From positions 1 to 64,000 of the forward strand of contig NZ_BSDI01000041.1 in the NCBI RefSeq assembly GCF_027923225.1: 64,000 bases of DNA, given 5' to 3'. The stretch comes from Phytohabitans aurantiacus. Lineage in GTDB: Bacteria > Actinomycetota > Actinomycetes > Mycobacteriales > Micromonosporaceae. The notes under the pieces were generated by a model, which was not told the DNA's origin, ran no database searches, and saw only the letters and a list, made by a program, of their open reading frames with translations. Both the position numbers and the translations under genes were made by a program. Of the stretch, positions 8,738 to 17,626 are shown piece by piece; position 1 is the first letter of the stretch, and every line of letters starts with the position of its first letter.

Positions 8738-11700
8738 GTGTCTGAGCGTCGGGGCGGATCTGACTCGTTCGTGCACCTGCACGTGCACACCGAGTATTCG
8801 ATGCTCGACGGTGCCGCCCGGCTCAAAGATCTTTTCAGCGAGACCAGGCGGCTCGAGATGCCCGCCCTCGCCATGACCGACCACGGCAACCTCTTCGGTG
8901 CGTACGACTTCTACAAGCAGGCCACCGCCGCCGGCGTCAAGCCGATCATAGGCTGCGAGATGTACTTAACGCCCAATACGGACAGGCGTGACCGCACCAG
9001 GGTCCGCTGGGCCGACGGCGGGGAAAACGACGTCTCCGGTGGTGGCGCCTACACCCACATGACCATGCTCGCGGCCGACGCCACCGGCCTGCGCAACCTC
9101 TTCCGGCTCGGGTCGCTGGCCAGCCTGGAGGGCTACTTCTACAAGCCGCGCGCCGACCGCGAGCTGCTCAACCAGTACGCCAAGGGGATCATCGCGACCA
9201 CGGGCTGCCCGTCCGGCGAGATCCAGACTTGGCTGCGCATCGGCGACTTTGAGAAGGCGTGCGCCTCGGCGTCCGAGTTTCGAGACATCTTCGGTGCCGA
9301 CAACTTCTACCTGGAGTTGATGGACCACGGGCTCGGCATCGAGACCCGGGTGCGCGAAGACCTGATCCGGCTCGGCAAGCGCCTGGGGCTCAAGCCGGTC
9401 GCCACCAACGACCTGCACTACACGTACGACAGGGACGCCGACGCGCACGAGGTGCTGCTCTGCGTGCAGTCCGGTTCGACGATGGCTGACCCGAAGCGGT
9501 TCAAGTTCGACGCCCGCGACTTCTATCTCAAGTCGCCCGCCGAGATGCGCAAGCTGTGGGACGCCGAGGTGCCCGGCGCCTGCGACCACACGCTCGAGAT
9601 CGCGGAGAAGATCGGCGACTACTCGACGCTGTTCGCGTCGCGCGACCTGATGCCGCAGTTCCCGGTGCCGGCGGGGGAGACCGAAGAGTCGTTCCTGCGC
9701 AAGGAGGTCCTGCGCGGGCTGGAAAACCGGTTCCCCAACGGGGTGCCAGACGACCGGCGGCAGCAGGCGGAGTACGAGCTCGACGTCATCCTCAAGATGG
9801 GCTTCCCCGGCTACTTCCTGGTCACCGCCGACCTGGTGGCGCACGCCAAGAAGGAGGGCATCCGGGTCGGGCCGGGCCGTGGTTCGGCCGCGGGTGCGCT
9901 GATCGCATACGCGCTGGGCATCACCGAGCTCGACCCGATGCAGCACGGCCTGCTGTTCGAGCGGTTCCTCAACCCCGACCGCGTCTCGATGCCCGACATC
10001 GACATGGACTTCGACGAGCGCCGGCGCGGCGACATGATCCGGTACGCCACGGAGAAGTACGGGCAGGAGCGGGTCGCGCAGATCATCACGTACGGCACGA
10101 TCAAGGCGAAGGCCGCGATCAAGGACGCCGCGCGGGTGCTCGGGTACCCGTTCGCGATGGGCGACAAGATCACCAAGGCCATGCCGCCGGCCGTGATGGG
10201 CAAAGACATCCCGCTGGGCGGCATCTTCGATTCGAGCCACCCGCGATACCCCGAGGCGGTCGAGTTCCGGCAGCTCTACGACTCCGACGCCGAAGTGCAG
10301 AAGATCGTCGACACCGCCAAGGGGCTCGAGGGGCTCAAGCGGCAGTGGGGCGTGCACGCCGCGGCCGTGATCCTCTCCCGCGACCCGCTGGTCGACGTGC
10401 TGCCGATCCAGAAGCGCGAGCAGGACGGCGCGATCATCACCCAGTGGGACATGGGTGCCTGCGAAAACATCGGCCTGCTGAAGATGGACTTCCTCGGCCT
10501 GCGCAACCTCACCATCCTCGACGACTGCCTCGAAGCGATCCGCGACAACCGGGGCGTCGACGTGGTGCTCGAAGAGCTTCCGCTCGACGACAAGCCCACC
10601 TACGAGCTGCTGGCGCGCGGCGACACGCTCGGTGTGTTCCAGTTCGACGGCGGGCCGATGCGCGCACTGCTCCGCTCGATGGCGCCCGACAACTTCGAAG
10701 ACATCTCCGCCGTGGGCGCGCTCTACCGGCCCGGCCCGATGGGTGCCAACGCGCACAACGACTACGCCGACCGCAAAAACAAGCGCAAGCCGGTGGTGCC
10801 GATCCACCCTGAGCTGGCCGAGGCGCTCGAAGACGTCCTGGGCGACACCTACGGGCTGATCGTCTACCAGGAGCAGGTCATGGCGATCGCCCAGAAGCTC
10901 GCCGGCTACACGCTCGGTGCCGCCGACCTGCTGCGCCGGGCCATGGGCAAGAAGAAGAAGGAGATCCTCGACAAGGAGTTCGAGCCGTTCTCCGCCGGCA
11001 TGAAGGCCAACGGCTTCTCCGACGCGGCGATCAAGACGCTGTGGGACATCCTGGTCCCGTTCTCCGACTACGCGTTCAACAAGGCACACTCCGCCGCCTA
11101 CGGCGTCGTCTCGTACTGGACCGCGTACCTCAAGGCCAACTATCCCGCCGAATACATGGCCGCGCTGCTCACCTCGGTCGGTGACGACAAGGACAAGTCC
11201 GCCGTCTACCTCGCCGAGTGCCGGCGCATGGGCATCAAGGTGCTGCCGCCCGACGTCAACGCGTCCAACGCCCGGTTCGCCGCCGTCGGCAACGACATCC
11301 GCTTCGGGCTGGCCGCCGTGCGCAATGTCGGCGCCAACGTCGTCGAGTCCATCCGGCGCTGCCGCAAGGAAAAGGGCGCCTACACCGACTTCTACGACTA
11401 CCTTCGCAAGGTCGACGCCGTCGCCTGCAACAAGAAGACCGTCGACGCGCTCATCAGGTCGGGGGCGTTCGACTCGCTGGGCCACAGCCGCAAGGGTCTG
11501 CTCGCCATCCACGCCGACGCGATCGACTCCTTCCTCGACATCAAGCGCAACGAGGCCGTTGGCCAGTACGACCTGTTCGGTGACGCGTTCGGCGCCGGCG
11601 ACGACGCTGGCGGCGGTGGCATGGTCGTGACCCCGGTCATCCCGACCGACGAGTGGGACAAGTCAGACCTGCTCGCGTTCGAGCGCGAGATGCTCGGCCT

Positions 11701-12292
11701 GTACGTGTCCGACCACCCGCTGCTCGGCGTCGAACACGTCCTGCGAGACGCCGCCGACATGTCCATCGCCTCGCTCGCCGAAGAAGGCAACGTGTCCGAT
11801 GGCGCGGTCATCACGCTCGCCGGCATCCTCTCCGGTGTGCAGCGGCGCATCACCAAGCAGGGCCGGGCGTGGGCGTCGGCGTCGCTGGAAGACCTGGGCG
11901 GCGCCGTCGAGGTGCTCTTCTTCCCCAACACGTACGAGGTCGTCGGGCAGTACATCGCCGAAGACGCGATCGTGGTGGTCAAGGGCCGCGTCGACCGGCG
12001 CGACGACCAGCCGCGGCTGATGGCGATGGACATGTCGATCCCCGAGATCACCGCCGCCGACGAGGTCAAGCCCATCGTGCTGGCCTTGCCCCCGTCACGC
12101 TGCACGCCGCCGCTGGTGGAGCGGTTGCGCGAGGTCCTGACCAGCCATCCGGGCAGCGCCGAGGTCCACGTCAAACTGGTCAACGGCTCCCGTTCGACGC
12201 TCCTGCGCCTCGGCCCGACCCGGGTCGCCCCGACGACGGCCCTGATGGCCGACCTCAAGGCCCTCCTAGGCCCCAACGCCTTAGCCAGCTAA
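8738..12292 (+). CDS. dnaE: DNA polymerase III alpha subunit, DnaE1 type
   Basis: This is the replicative polymerase subunit, 1184 residues, the usual DnaE1 length. In order: PHP domain beginning HLHVHTEYS (13-21), polymerase palm with the catalytic aspartates in PDIDMDF (D420 and D422), fingers, helix-hairpin-helix, and an OB-fold near 1000-1080. A sliding-clamp binding motif QYDLF lies at 943-947. Actinobacterial DnaE1 PHP domains supply proofreading exonuclease activity; the retained histidines fit that. GTG at 8738 after a strong ribosome site was preferred to an upstream in-frame start at 8699. A hairpin terminator follows directly. Confidence 0.97.
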   Translation: MSERRGGSDSFVHLHVHTEYSMLDGAARLKDLFSETRRLEMPALAMTDHGNLFGAYDFYKQATAAGVKPIIGCEMYLTPNTDRRDRTRVRWADGGENDVSGGGAYTHMTMLAADATGLRNLFRLGSLASLEGYFYKPRADRELLNQYAKGIIATTGCPSGEIQTWLRIGDFEKACASASEFRDIFGADNFYLELMDHGLGIETRVREDLIRLGKRLGLKPVATNDLHYTYDRDADAHEVLLCVQSGSTMADPKRFKFDARDFYLKSPAEMRKLWDAEVPGACDHTLEIAEKIGDYSTLFASRDLMPQFPVPAGETEESFLRKEVLRGLENRFPNGVPDDRRQQAEYELDVILKMGFPGYFLVTADLVAHAKKEGIRVGPGRGSAAGALIAYALGITELDPMQHGLLFERFLNPDRVSMPDIDMDFDERRRGDMIRYATEKYGQERVAQIITYGTIKAKAAIKDAARVLGYPFAMGDKITKAMPPAVMGKDIPLGGIFDSSHPRYPEAVEFRQLYDSDAEVQKIVDTAKGLEGLKRQWGVHAAAVILSRDPLVDVLPIQKREQDGAIITQWDMGACENIGLLKMDFLGLRNLTILDDCLEAIRDNRGVDVVLEELPLDDKPTYELLARGDTLGVFQFDGGPMRALLRSMAPDNFEDISAVGALYRPGPMGANAHNDYADRKNKRKPVVPIHPELAEALEDVLGDTYGLIVYQEQVMAIAQKLAGYTLGAADLLRRAMGKKKKEILDKEFEPFSAGMKANGFSDAAIKTLWDILVPFSDYAFNKAHSAAYGVVSYWTAYLKANYPAEYMAALLTSVGDDKDKSAVYLAECRRMGIKVLPPDVNASNARFAAVGNDIRFGLAAVRNVGANVVESIRRCRKEKGAYTDFYDYLRKVDAVACNKKTVDALIRSGAFDSLGHSRKGLLAIHADAIDSFLDIKRNEAVGQYDLFGDAFGAGDDAGGGGMVVTPVIPTDEWDKSDLLAFEREMLGLYVSDHPLLGVEHVLRDAADMSIASLAEEGNVSDGAVITLAGILSGVQRRITKQGRAWASASLEDLGGAVEVLFFPNTYEVVGQYIAEDAIVVVKGRVDRRDDQPRLMAMDMSIPEITAADEVKPIVLALPPSRCTPPLVERLREVLTSHPGSAEVHVKLVNGSRSTLLRLGPTRVAPTTALMADLKALLGPNALAS

Positions 12293-12293
12293 C

Positions 12294-12333
12294 GCGCACC
12301 GCCCCGCCGCGCTTTTGCACGCGGCGGGTGCGC
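12294..12333 (+). terminator. Hairpin terminator after dnaE
   Basis: GCGCACC...CCGCCGCG pairs with CGCGGCGG-GTGCGC around the loop CTTTTGCA, starting right after the dnaE stop. It is a strong GC hairpin without a clear U-tract, as is common in actinomycetes. Confidence 0.55.
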
Positions 12334-12362
12334 TTCCAGCGCCGCCGCGGCGGCCGGCCTTT

Positions 12363-12469
12363 CCGTTGCGTGGTGGTGCGTGGCGGTCCGGGCGTCTGTT
12401 GCGGCTGCGCGGTGGGCGCGGCCTGGTTCTTGCCGTTGCGCGAGGGTGCACGGTGGTCCGGGCGTCTGT
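12363..12469. repeat. Two-copy direct repeat, 70-base period
   Basis: A 37-base unit at 12363-12399 (starting CCGTTGCG, ending GGTCCGGGCGTCTGT) recurs at 12433-12469 with only a few changes. The following bases (GCGGCTGCGCGG versus GGCGCTTGCGCGG) are also similar. No gene is evident. Confidence 0.6.
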
Positions 12470-12510
12470 GGCGCTTGCGCGGCGGGGGCGCGACCGGCAC
12501 CTTTTCCGTC

Positions 12511-12808
12511 GATCAAGGGCAATGCACGGCTCTTCGCCCCGATGTGTGGGTAGGGAGCCGGGTGGGTGAGGCGGCGCGCCGTCGTGGCCGGGGCTGGTCG
12601 TCGGGGTTTGAGGGGGTTGGCGGCGGTGTGTCGCCGCGCCCCTGCGCGCCGATCAAGGGCAGTCGCATCGATCAAGGGCGAATGCACGCGGTTTGAGATC
12701 AAACCGCGTGCATTCGCCCTTGATCGGCGTGCTGGGCGTGGCGACACGCCGTCACCGGCGGGCGGCCCGCAGGGCAGGGCTTCTTGATCGATGCGAATGC
12801 CCTTGATC
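12511..12808. repeat. Cluster of five GATCAAGGGC repeats in both orientations
   Basis: GATCAAGGGC occurs at 12511-12520, 12651-12660 and 12670-12679, and as its complement GCCCTTGATC at 12716-12725 and 12799-12808. Several copies continue into AATGCA or GAATGC. The two central copies form the ends of the palindrome at 12669-12726. Confidence 0.7.
12669..12726. repeat. 58-base palindrome with 28-bp arms
   Basis: The left arm (12669-12696) begins CGATCAAGGGCGAATGCA and is the exact reverse complement of the right arm (12699-12726), with only GA between. This is far beyond chance and could form a cruciform or a long RNA hairpin. It differs in sequence from the 54-bp palindromes elsewhere in the window. 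Confidence 0.85.
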
Positions 12809-13001
12809 GGCGTGGCTTGGTCCGTTTTCCTGGCCTGCGGACTTTGGCTGGCGCGGCGCCGCCGTGCCGGTGGGTGCTGTCCAGGCGGGTCGGTCTTGCG
12901 GCGGTGGGTGGAGGGGACATGTTCGGGGATTTTGCGGCGTCGCTGCCTTCCGGAGGCCGCGTTTTCGGGGATGTTGCGGCAACGTGACGGCGTCCGTGTG
13001 T

Positions 13002-13052
13002 AGATCTTGGAGCTCTACCGTCGCCAGGGGCGACGGTAGAGCTCCAAGATCT
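13002..13052. repeat. 51-base perfect palindrome with 24-bp arms
   Basis: The left arm (13002-13025) begins AGATCTTGGAGCTCTACC and pairs perfectly with the right arm (13029-13052), leaving AGG as loop. Its outer part resembles the weaker inverted repeat at 75-123. Confidence 0.85.
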
Positions 13053-13173
13053 GGCTGTGGCCCGGGTGGCGGGATGTGGCCGGCGACGCGGTGGGGCTGA
13101 AAGGGGCGATCGGAGGAGAGGAGGGTGGGGCACCCGGGTGGGTGGGAGTGCGGGAGGCTGAGAGGATCGGGGC

Positions 13174-13980
13174 GTGACCGAGGAGCTGCACGAGCCAGGA
13201 CTCGATTTTCGTACGGCGCCGGCGCGGCCGCGTCTGCTGCGGGTACTGGGCGTCGCGGCCCTGGTCGCGGTGGTGCTTGCCGTGTTGGGTGCGCCGCTCG
13301 GCTTGCTGTGGAAGGCAGTCGCGCCGGGTGTGCCCATGGTGAAGACGGCCGAGGGGGCGCGGCTGGTGGATCCGCAGCCGGAGGAGTTTGTCGCGGCTGA
13401 CGGGTGGTTCACGCTGCTGGGTCTCGGGTTCGGTGTCGTGGCGGCGATCGTGCTGTGGATGGTGCTGCGGCGGTACCGGGGGCCGGCGATGATGGCGGGG
13501 ATCGCGGTCGGCACGGTGGGGGCCGGGTTGGTGGCATGGTGGCTGGGGAGCAAGCTCGCGCTCAACGACTTCGATCAGGTGGTGGCGGCCGCGCAGGTTG
13601 GTCAGGCGTTGAGCCGGCCGCCGGATCTGCGGGCGGGCGGGTTCGAGTGGTTGTACGGCTTCATCCCGACGCTGCGCGGTGACGTGTTGATTCCGGCGTT
13701 CGGCGGGGTGGTCATGTACACGTTGCTGGCCGGCTGGTCCAAGTATCCGGGACTGCGACCGGAGCCCGAGCTCGACGGCCCGGAAGCCATCGACGGCGCC
13801 CTGCCGCCGCACGTGACCGACGGCTGGCAAGCGGGATCGGACGGTGGGCAGCGGACGGGCGATGGTGGAGCGGTCGACGACGAGGCGCAGCGGCTCAGTT
13901 GGGGCTCAGGGGCACCGCAAGCTCCGTCAGCGGCACCGGCACCGCCCGCACCTGATTCAGCAGCGCCGCCTCGCGACTGA
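13174..13980 (+). CDS. DUF2567-type membrane protein
   Basis: The protein has 268 residues. Four hydrophobic segments are visible (about 25-47, 75-97, 103-125 and 170-188) followed by a hydrophilic C-terminal tail of 75 residues rich in Gly, Asp, Ala and Pro. The layout and the sequence around the second to third segments fit the actinobacterial DUF2567 family, whose function is unknown. GTG start preceded by GAGAGGAT. The last 86 bases overlap the 3' end of the convergent gene at 13895. Confidence 0.7.
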   Translation: MTEELHEPGLDFRTAPARPRLLRVLGVAALVAVVLAVLGAPLGLLWKAVAPGVPMVKTAEGARLVDPQPEEFVAADGWFTLLGLGFGVVAAIVLWMVLRRYRGPAMMAGIAVGTVGAGLVAWWLGSKLALNDFDQVVAAAQVGQALSRPPDLRAGGFEWLYGFIPTLRGDVLIPAFGGVVMYTLLAGWSKYPGLRPEPELDGPEAIDGALPPHVTDGWQAGSDGGQRTGDGGAVDDEAQRLSWGSGAPQAPSAAPAPPAPDSAAPPRD

Positions 13981-14593
13981 GCAGCCGGAGCTCGGCCCGG
14001 AGCCGCGTCGCCGTGTCGGGGGCCGCGAGGAGCCGCTGGCGGTCTTCCAGCGTCAGGGCGGTCGTGGCCGCTACGAGGTGGGACAGCACGGTCGGGTCGT
14101 CGGGGAGCTGCTCGGTGGCCTCGTCGGGGTCGGCGCGCATGAGGCTCAGGTACTGCCGAAAGACCGACAGGACGCGCGGCGCCAGCAGGTCGGCGATCTC
14201 CTCTTCGCCAGCGGGCTCGGGCAGCCATTCGACGTTGGCCGTGAGGTACGGCGTGGAGTCGGTGTCGACGTCGATGATTCTGAACCGGCGGCGGCCCACC
14301 GTCACGATGTCGTACCGCCCGTCGGGCAGCTCGTTGACCTGGCGCAGTTCGGCGGTGCACCCAACCTCGTGGAGGCTGAGGTCCTCAGAAGACGGGGAAG
14401 CCGGGCCGGCGGTGGGCAGGGTCTCCCAGCCGCGCCGGATCGCCACCACGCCGAATTCCCGGGGCGTGCCATCGGGTAGTGAGACGAGGTGCCGCACGAG
14501 TTCGCGGTAGCGCTCCTCGAAGATGTGCAGCGGCAACACCAGTCCCGGAAAGAGCACCGTCCCCAGCGGGAACACCGGCAACCGCTGATCCAC
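13895..14593 (-). CDS. LON peptidase substrate-binding-domain protein
   Basis: The protein has 232 residues. It begins RLPVFPLGTVLFPG and continues LPLHIFEERYRELV, the hallmark start of the Lon N-terminal (LAN) domain. It has no ATPase or protease domain, so it is a stand-alone LON-domain protein, a common actinobacterial type whose role is unproven. The GTG start at 14593 lies 86 bases from the divergent hisD start. The 3' end overlaps the DUF2567 gene in antisense by 86 bases. Confidence 0.85.
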   Translation of the reverse strand: MDQRLPVFPLGTVLFPGLVLPLHIFEERYRELVRHLVSLPDGTPREFGVVAIRRGWETLPTAGPASPSSEDLSLHEVGCTAELRQVNELPDGRYDIVTVGRRRFRIIDVDTDSTPYLTANVEWLPEPAGEEEIADLLAPRVLSVFRQYLSLMRADPDEATEQLPDDPTVLSHLVAATTALTLEDRQRLLAAPDTATRLRAELRLLSREAALLNQVRAVPVPLTELAVPLSPN

Positions 14594-14666
14594 TTCATAA
14601 CCCTATAGGACCGATCTCACTGCCTGGACCCGCCGGACGGGCGCGGCTCTATCAGCGAAAGGCCGC

Positions 14667-14672
14667 ATAGAC
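14667..14672 (+). promoter_or_regulatory. Possible -10 box of the his operon
   Basis: TAGACT ends seven bases before the hisD GTG. If it is the -10 box, the transcript would begin at or next to the start codon (leaderless), which is common in actinobacteria. No good -35 box or ribosome site precedes it. Confidence 0.3.
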
Positions 14673-14679
14673 TTGCGGC

Positions 14680-15969
14680 GTGTTGAACCGGATCGACCTG
14701 CGGGGCAGTACCACTGACCCCCGCGGCCTCCTGCCTCGTGCGCAGCTCGACGTCTCCGTCGCGGTCGACAAGATCCGCCCGGTCGTGGAGGCGGTTCGCG
14801 AGCATGGTGCCGCCGCGGTCCGGGAGGCGACGGAGCGGTTCGACGGGGTGACCCTGGGCGCGCTGCGGGTGCCGGCCGAGGCGATCGCGGCTTCGGTGGA
14901 GGCGCTGGACGCCGACGTGCGGGCCGCGCTGACCGAGGCGATCGCTCGGACGCGCAAGGTGCATTCCGACCAGCGGCGCGCCGACGTGACCACGCAGGTG
15001 GTGCCGGGTGGCACGGTCACCGAGCGCTGGGTGCCAGTGGCGCGTGTCGGGCTGTACGTGCCGGGTGGCCTGGCGATGTACCCGTCCACCGTGGTCATGA
15101 ACGTGGTGCCCGCCCAGGTGGCCGGCGTCGAGTCGCTGGTCGTGTCCAGTCCGCCACAGGTCGACAACGGCGGCCTGCCCGACGCCCGGGTGCTGGCGGC
15201 GTGCGCGCTGCTCGGCGTCGACGAGGTGTACGCGGTCGGTGGCGCCCAGGCGATCGCCATGCTCGCCTACGGGGTCGACGAGTGCGCTCCGGTCGACATG
15301 ATCACCGGGCCGGGCAACATCTGGGTGACGGCTGCCAAGCGACTGCTGCGCGGCGTGGTGGGCATCGACGCCGAGGCGGGCCCCACCGAGATCGCGATCC
15401 TCGCCGACGATACGGCCGACCCGGTGCACGTCGCCGCCGACCTGATCAGCCAGGCCGAGCACGACCCCTTGGCCGCGAGCGTGCTGGTCACGCCGTCCGA
15501 GGCGCTCGTCGAGGCGGTCGAGCGCGAGCTGACCAGGCAGGTGGCCGCCACCAAGCACACCGCCCGGATCACCGAGGCGCTGACCGGGCCGCAGTCCGGC
15601 GCGGTACTGGTCGACGACCTGGCGGCGGGGCTGCGGGTGGTCGACGCGTACGCCGCGGAGCACCTGGAGATCCAGACGGAAAACGCGCGCGAGTGGGCGC
15701 TGCGGGTGCGCAACGCCGGCGCGATCTTCGTGGGGGCGTACTCGCCGGTGTCGCTGGGCGACTACTGCGCCGGTTCCAACCACGTCCTGCCCACCGGCGG
15801 CTGCGCCCGGCACTCGTCGGGGCTGTCCGTGCAGTCGTTCCTGCGCGGCATCCACATCGTCGACTACGACGAGGCGGCGCTGCGCGACGTCGCGGGCCAC
15901 GTCGTCACGCTCGCCAACGTCGAAGACCTGCCCGCACACGGCGAGGCCGTTTCGGTGAGGTTCAAGTGA
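14680..15969 (+). CDS. hisD: Histidinol dehydrogenase
   Basis: This zinc enzyme oxidises L-histidinol to L-histidine in two NAD-dependent steps, the last reactions of the pathway. It has 429 residues, the normal length. Visible hallmarks are GPGNIWVTAAKR, PTEIAILAD, SQAEHDP (metal and substrate residues) and AEHLEIQTEN. It opens the operon hisD-hisC-hisB-(small membrane ORF)-hisH-(ORF)-priA-hisF. GTG start; no clear ribosome site, consistent with a leaderless message. Its stop overlaps the hisC start. Confidence 0.96.
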   Translation: MLNRIDLRGSTTDPRGLLPRAQLDVSVAVDKIRPVVEAVREHGAAAVREATERFDGVTLGALRVPAEAIAASVEALDADVRAALTEAIARTRKVHSDQRRADVTTQVVPGGTVTERWVPVARVGLYVPGGLAMYPSTVVMNVVPAQVAGVESLVVSSPPQVDNGGLPDARVLAACALLGVDEVYAVGGAQAIAMLAYGVDECAPVDMITGPGNIWVTAAKRLLRGVVGIDAEAGPTEIAILADDTADPVHVAADLISQAEHDPLAASVLVTPSEALVEAVERELTRQVAATKHTARITEALTGPQSGAVLVDDLAAGLRVVDAYAAEHLEIQTENAREWALRVRNAGAIFVGAYSPVSLGDYCAGSNHVLPTGGCARHSSGLSVQSFLRGIHIVDYDEAALRDVAGHVVTLANVEDLPAHGEAVSVRFK

Positions 15970-17018
15970 GCCTGCCGATTCGCGATGACCTTCGAGGCCT
16001 GACACCGTACGGAGCGCCGCAGCTCGACGTGCCGGTCCGGCTCAACACCAACGAAAACTCCTATCCGGTACCGGAGGCGGTGGTCGAGGCCATCGGCAAG
16101 GCGCTCCAGGCCGAGCTGCGCGACCTCAACCGGTACCCGGATCGCGACGCCGTGGCCCTGCGCGCCGACCTGGCCGACTACCTCGGGCATGGTCTGCAGA
16201 CGGAAAACGTCTGGGCCGCCAACGGCTCCAACGAGGTGCAGCAGCAGCTGCTCCAGGCGTTCGGCGGGCCGGGGCGCACCGCGCTCGGCTTCACCCCGGC
16301 GTACTCGATGCATCCGCTGCTCGCCACCGGCACCGGCACTCGCTGGGTCGACGGATACCGGGCCGAAGACTTCGGTCTCAGCGTCGAGCACGCCGTGGCG
16401 CAGGTCGAGAAGCACCGCCCTGATCTTGTCTTCCTCTGCTCGCCCAACAACCCCACCGGCACCGCGCTCGATCCCGCCGTCGCGGCGGCCGTGCTCGACG
16501 CGGCACCGGGCATCGTGGTGGTCGACGAGGCATACGCGGAGTTCGCCCGGCCGGGCACCCCGAGCGCGCTGAGCGTGCTCCCTGGGCACCAGCGGCTCGT
16601 GGTGACCCGCACGATGAGCAAGGCGTTCGGGTTCGCTGGCGGTCGGCTGGGCTACCTCGCCGCCGATCCCGCGGTCATCGACGCTGTGCAGCTGGTCCGG
16701 CTCCCGTACCATCTGAGCGCTCTGACGCAGGCCGCCGCCCGCGCGGCGCTCGCCCACCGCGAAGCCCTGCTCGCGACCGTCGAGGCGATCAAGGAGCAGC
16801 GCGACCGCATCGTCGAGGTGCTGCGGTCGCGCGGCCGGCGGGTCGCCGACAGCGACGCCAACTTTGTCCTGTACGAAGTCGGCGGCGACCAGAAAATCGC
16901 GTGGCGCGCGCTGCTCGACCGTGGTGTGCTCGTGCGCGACGTCGGCCTCGCCGGCTGGCTGCGAGTCACCGCCGGCACCCCAGACGAGACAGATGCCTTT
17001 TTGGAGGCGCAAGCATGA
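15966..17018 (+). CDS. hisC: Histidinol-phosphate aminotransferase
   Basis: This PLP enzyme transfers the amino group of glutamate to imidazole acetol-phosphate. It has 350 residues, fold type I. SPNNPTG and the Schiff-base lysine in TMSKAFGFAGGRLGY (K219) are present, as is the N-terminal RLNTNENSYP typical of HisC. The GTG start overlaps the hisD stop (GTGA) and its own stop overlaps the hisB ATG, so translation is coupled. Confidence 0.95.
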   Translation: MSLPIRDDLRGLTPYGAPQLDVPVRLNTNENSYPVPEAVVEAIGKALQAELRDLNRYPDRDAVALRADLADYLGHGLQTENVWAANGSNEVQQQLLQAFGGPGRTALGFTPAYSMHPLLATGTGTRWVDGYRAEDFGLSVEHAVAQVEKHRPDLVFLCSPNNPTGTALDPAVAAAVLDAAPGIVVVDEAYAEFARPGTPSALSVLPGHQRLVVTRTMSKAFGFAGGRLGYLAADPAVIDAVQLVRLPYHLSALTQAAARAALAHREALLATVEAIKEQRDRIVEVLRSRGRRVADSDANFVLYEVGGDQKIAWRALLDRGVLVRDVGLAGWLRVTAGTPDETDAFLEAQA

Positions 17019-17626
17019 GTCGCACCGCCCGCGTCGAGCGGACGACCAAGGAGACCAAGGTGCTCGTCGAGGTCGACCTCGACGGCAGCGGCAAAGCCGA
17101 CATCAGCACCGGCGTCGGTTTCTACGACCACATGCTCAACCAGATCTCCCGCCACGGCGGCTTCGACCTGACCGTCCACACGGTGGGCGACCTGGAGATC
17201 GACGCGCATCACACGATGGAAGACACCGCGCTCGCGCTGGGGTCGGCCTTCGCGGAGGCGCTCGGCGACAAGGCGGGCATCCGGCGGTACGGCTCAGCCG
17301 TCATCCCGATGGACGAGGTGCTCGTGCAGGCCGCCGTCGACCTGTCCGGCCGGCCGTACGTGGTGCACGACGAGCCCGCCCTGGCCCCCTACATCGGGCC
17401 GGTCTACCCGACGAGCATGACCCGCCACATCTGGGAGTCGTTCGGCCAGTCGGCCAAGATCACGCTGCACGTGACGGTGCTGCGCGCCGCCCGCCCTGGC
17501 GGTCACCCCGACGCGCACCACGTGGTCGAGGGCCAGTTCAAGGCGGTGGCGCGGGCGCTGCGCGAGGCCGTGTCGATCGACCCGCGTGCGGCGGGCGCGA
17601 TCCCGAGCACCAAGGGCGTCATATGA
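17015..17626 (+). CDS. hisB: Imidazoleglycerol-phosphate dehydratase
   Basis: The enzyme removes water from imidazoleglycerol-phosphate. At 203 residues it is the monofunctional actinobacterial form, without the phosphatase domain fused in enterobacteria. The paired metal-binding motifs appear as DHMLNQISRHGGFD plus HHTMEDTALALG, and later SFGQSAK with DAHHVVEGQFKA. ATG start overlaps the hisC stop (ATGA). Confidence 0.96.
   Translation: MSRTARVERTTKETKVLVEVDLDGSGKADISTGVGFYDHMLNQISRHGGFDLTVHTVGDLEIDAHHTMEDTALALGSAFAEALGDKAGIRRYGSAVIPMDEVLVQAAVDLSGRPYVVHDEPALAPYIGPVYPTSMTRHIWESFGQSAKITLHVTVLRAARPGGHPDAHHVVEGQFKAVARALREAVSIDPRAAGAIPSTKGVI

Larger units (their letters stand above)
12334..13173. 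other. Repeat-rich gene-free region
   Basis: About 840 bases contain no convincing gene on either strand; the frames present are low-complexity and lack ribosome sites. The region holds a 70-base-period direct repeat (12363-12469), five copies of GATCAAGGGC in both orientations (12511-12808), a 58-base palindrome (12669-12726) and a perfect 51-base palindrome (13002-13052). GGGGATTTTGCGGC and GGGGATGTTGCGGC also recur around 12930 and 12968. GAGAGGAT just before 13174 serves the next gene. Confidence 0.55.

Noticed and set aside
8966..11512. 848-residue open frame on the minus strand opposite dnaE
   Set aside because: It is the antisense shadow of dnaE: Val/Glu/Arg/Leu-biased composition, no domain and no ribosome site. 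dnaE is certain on the plus strand.
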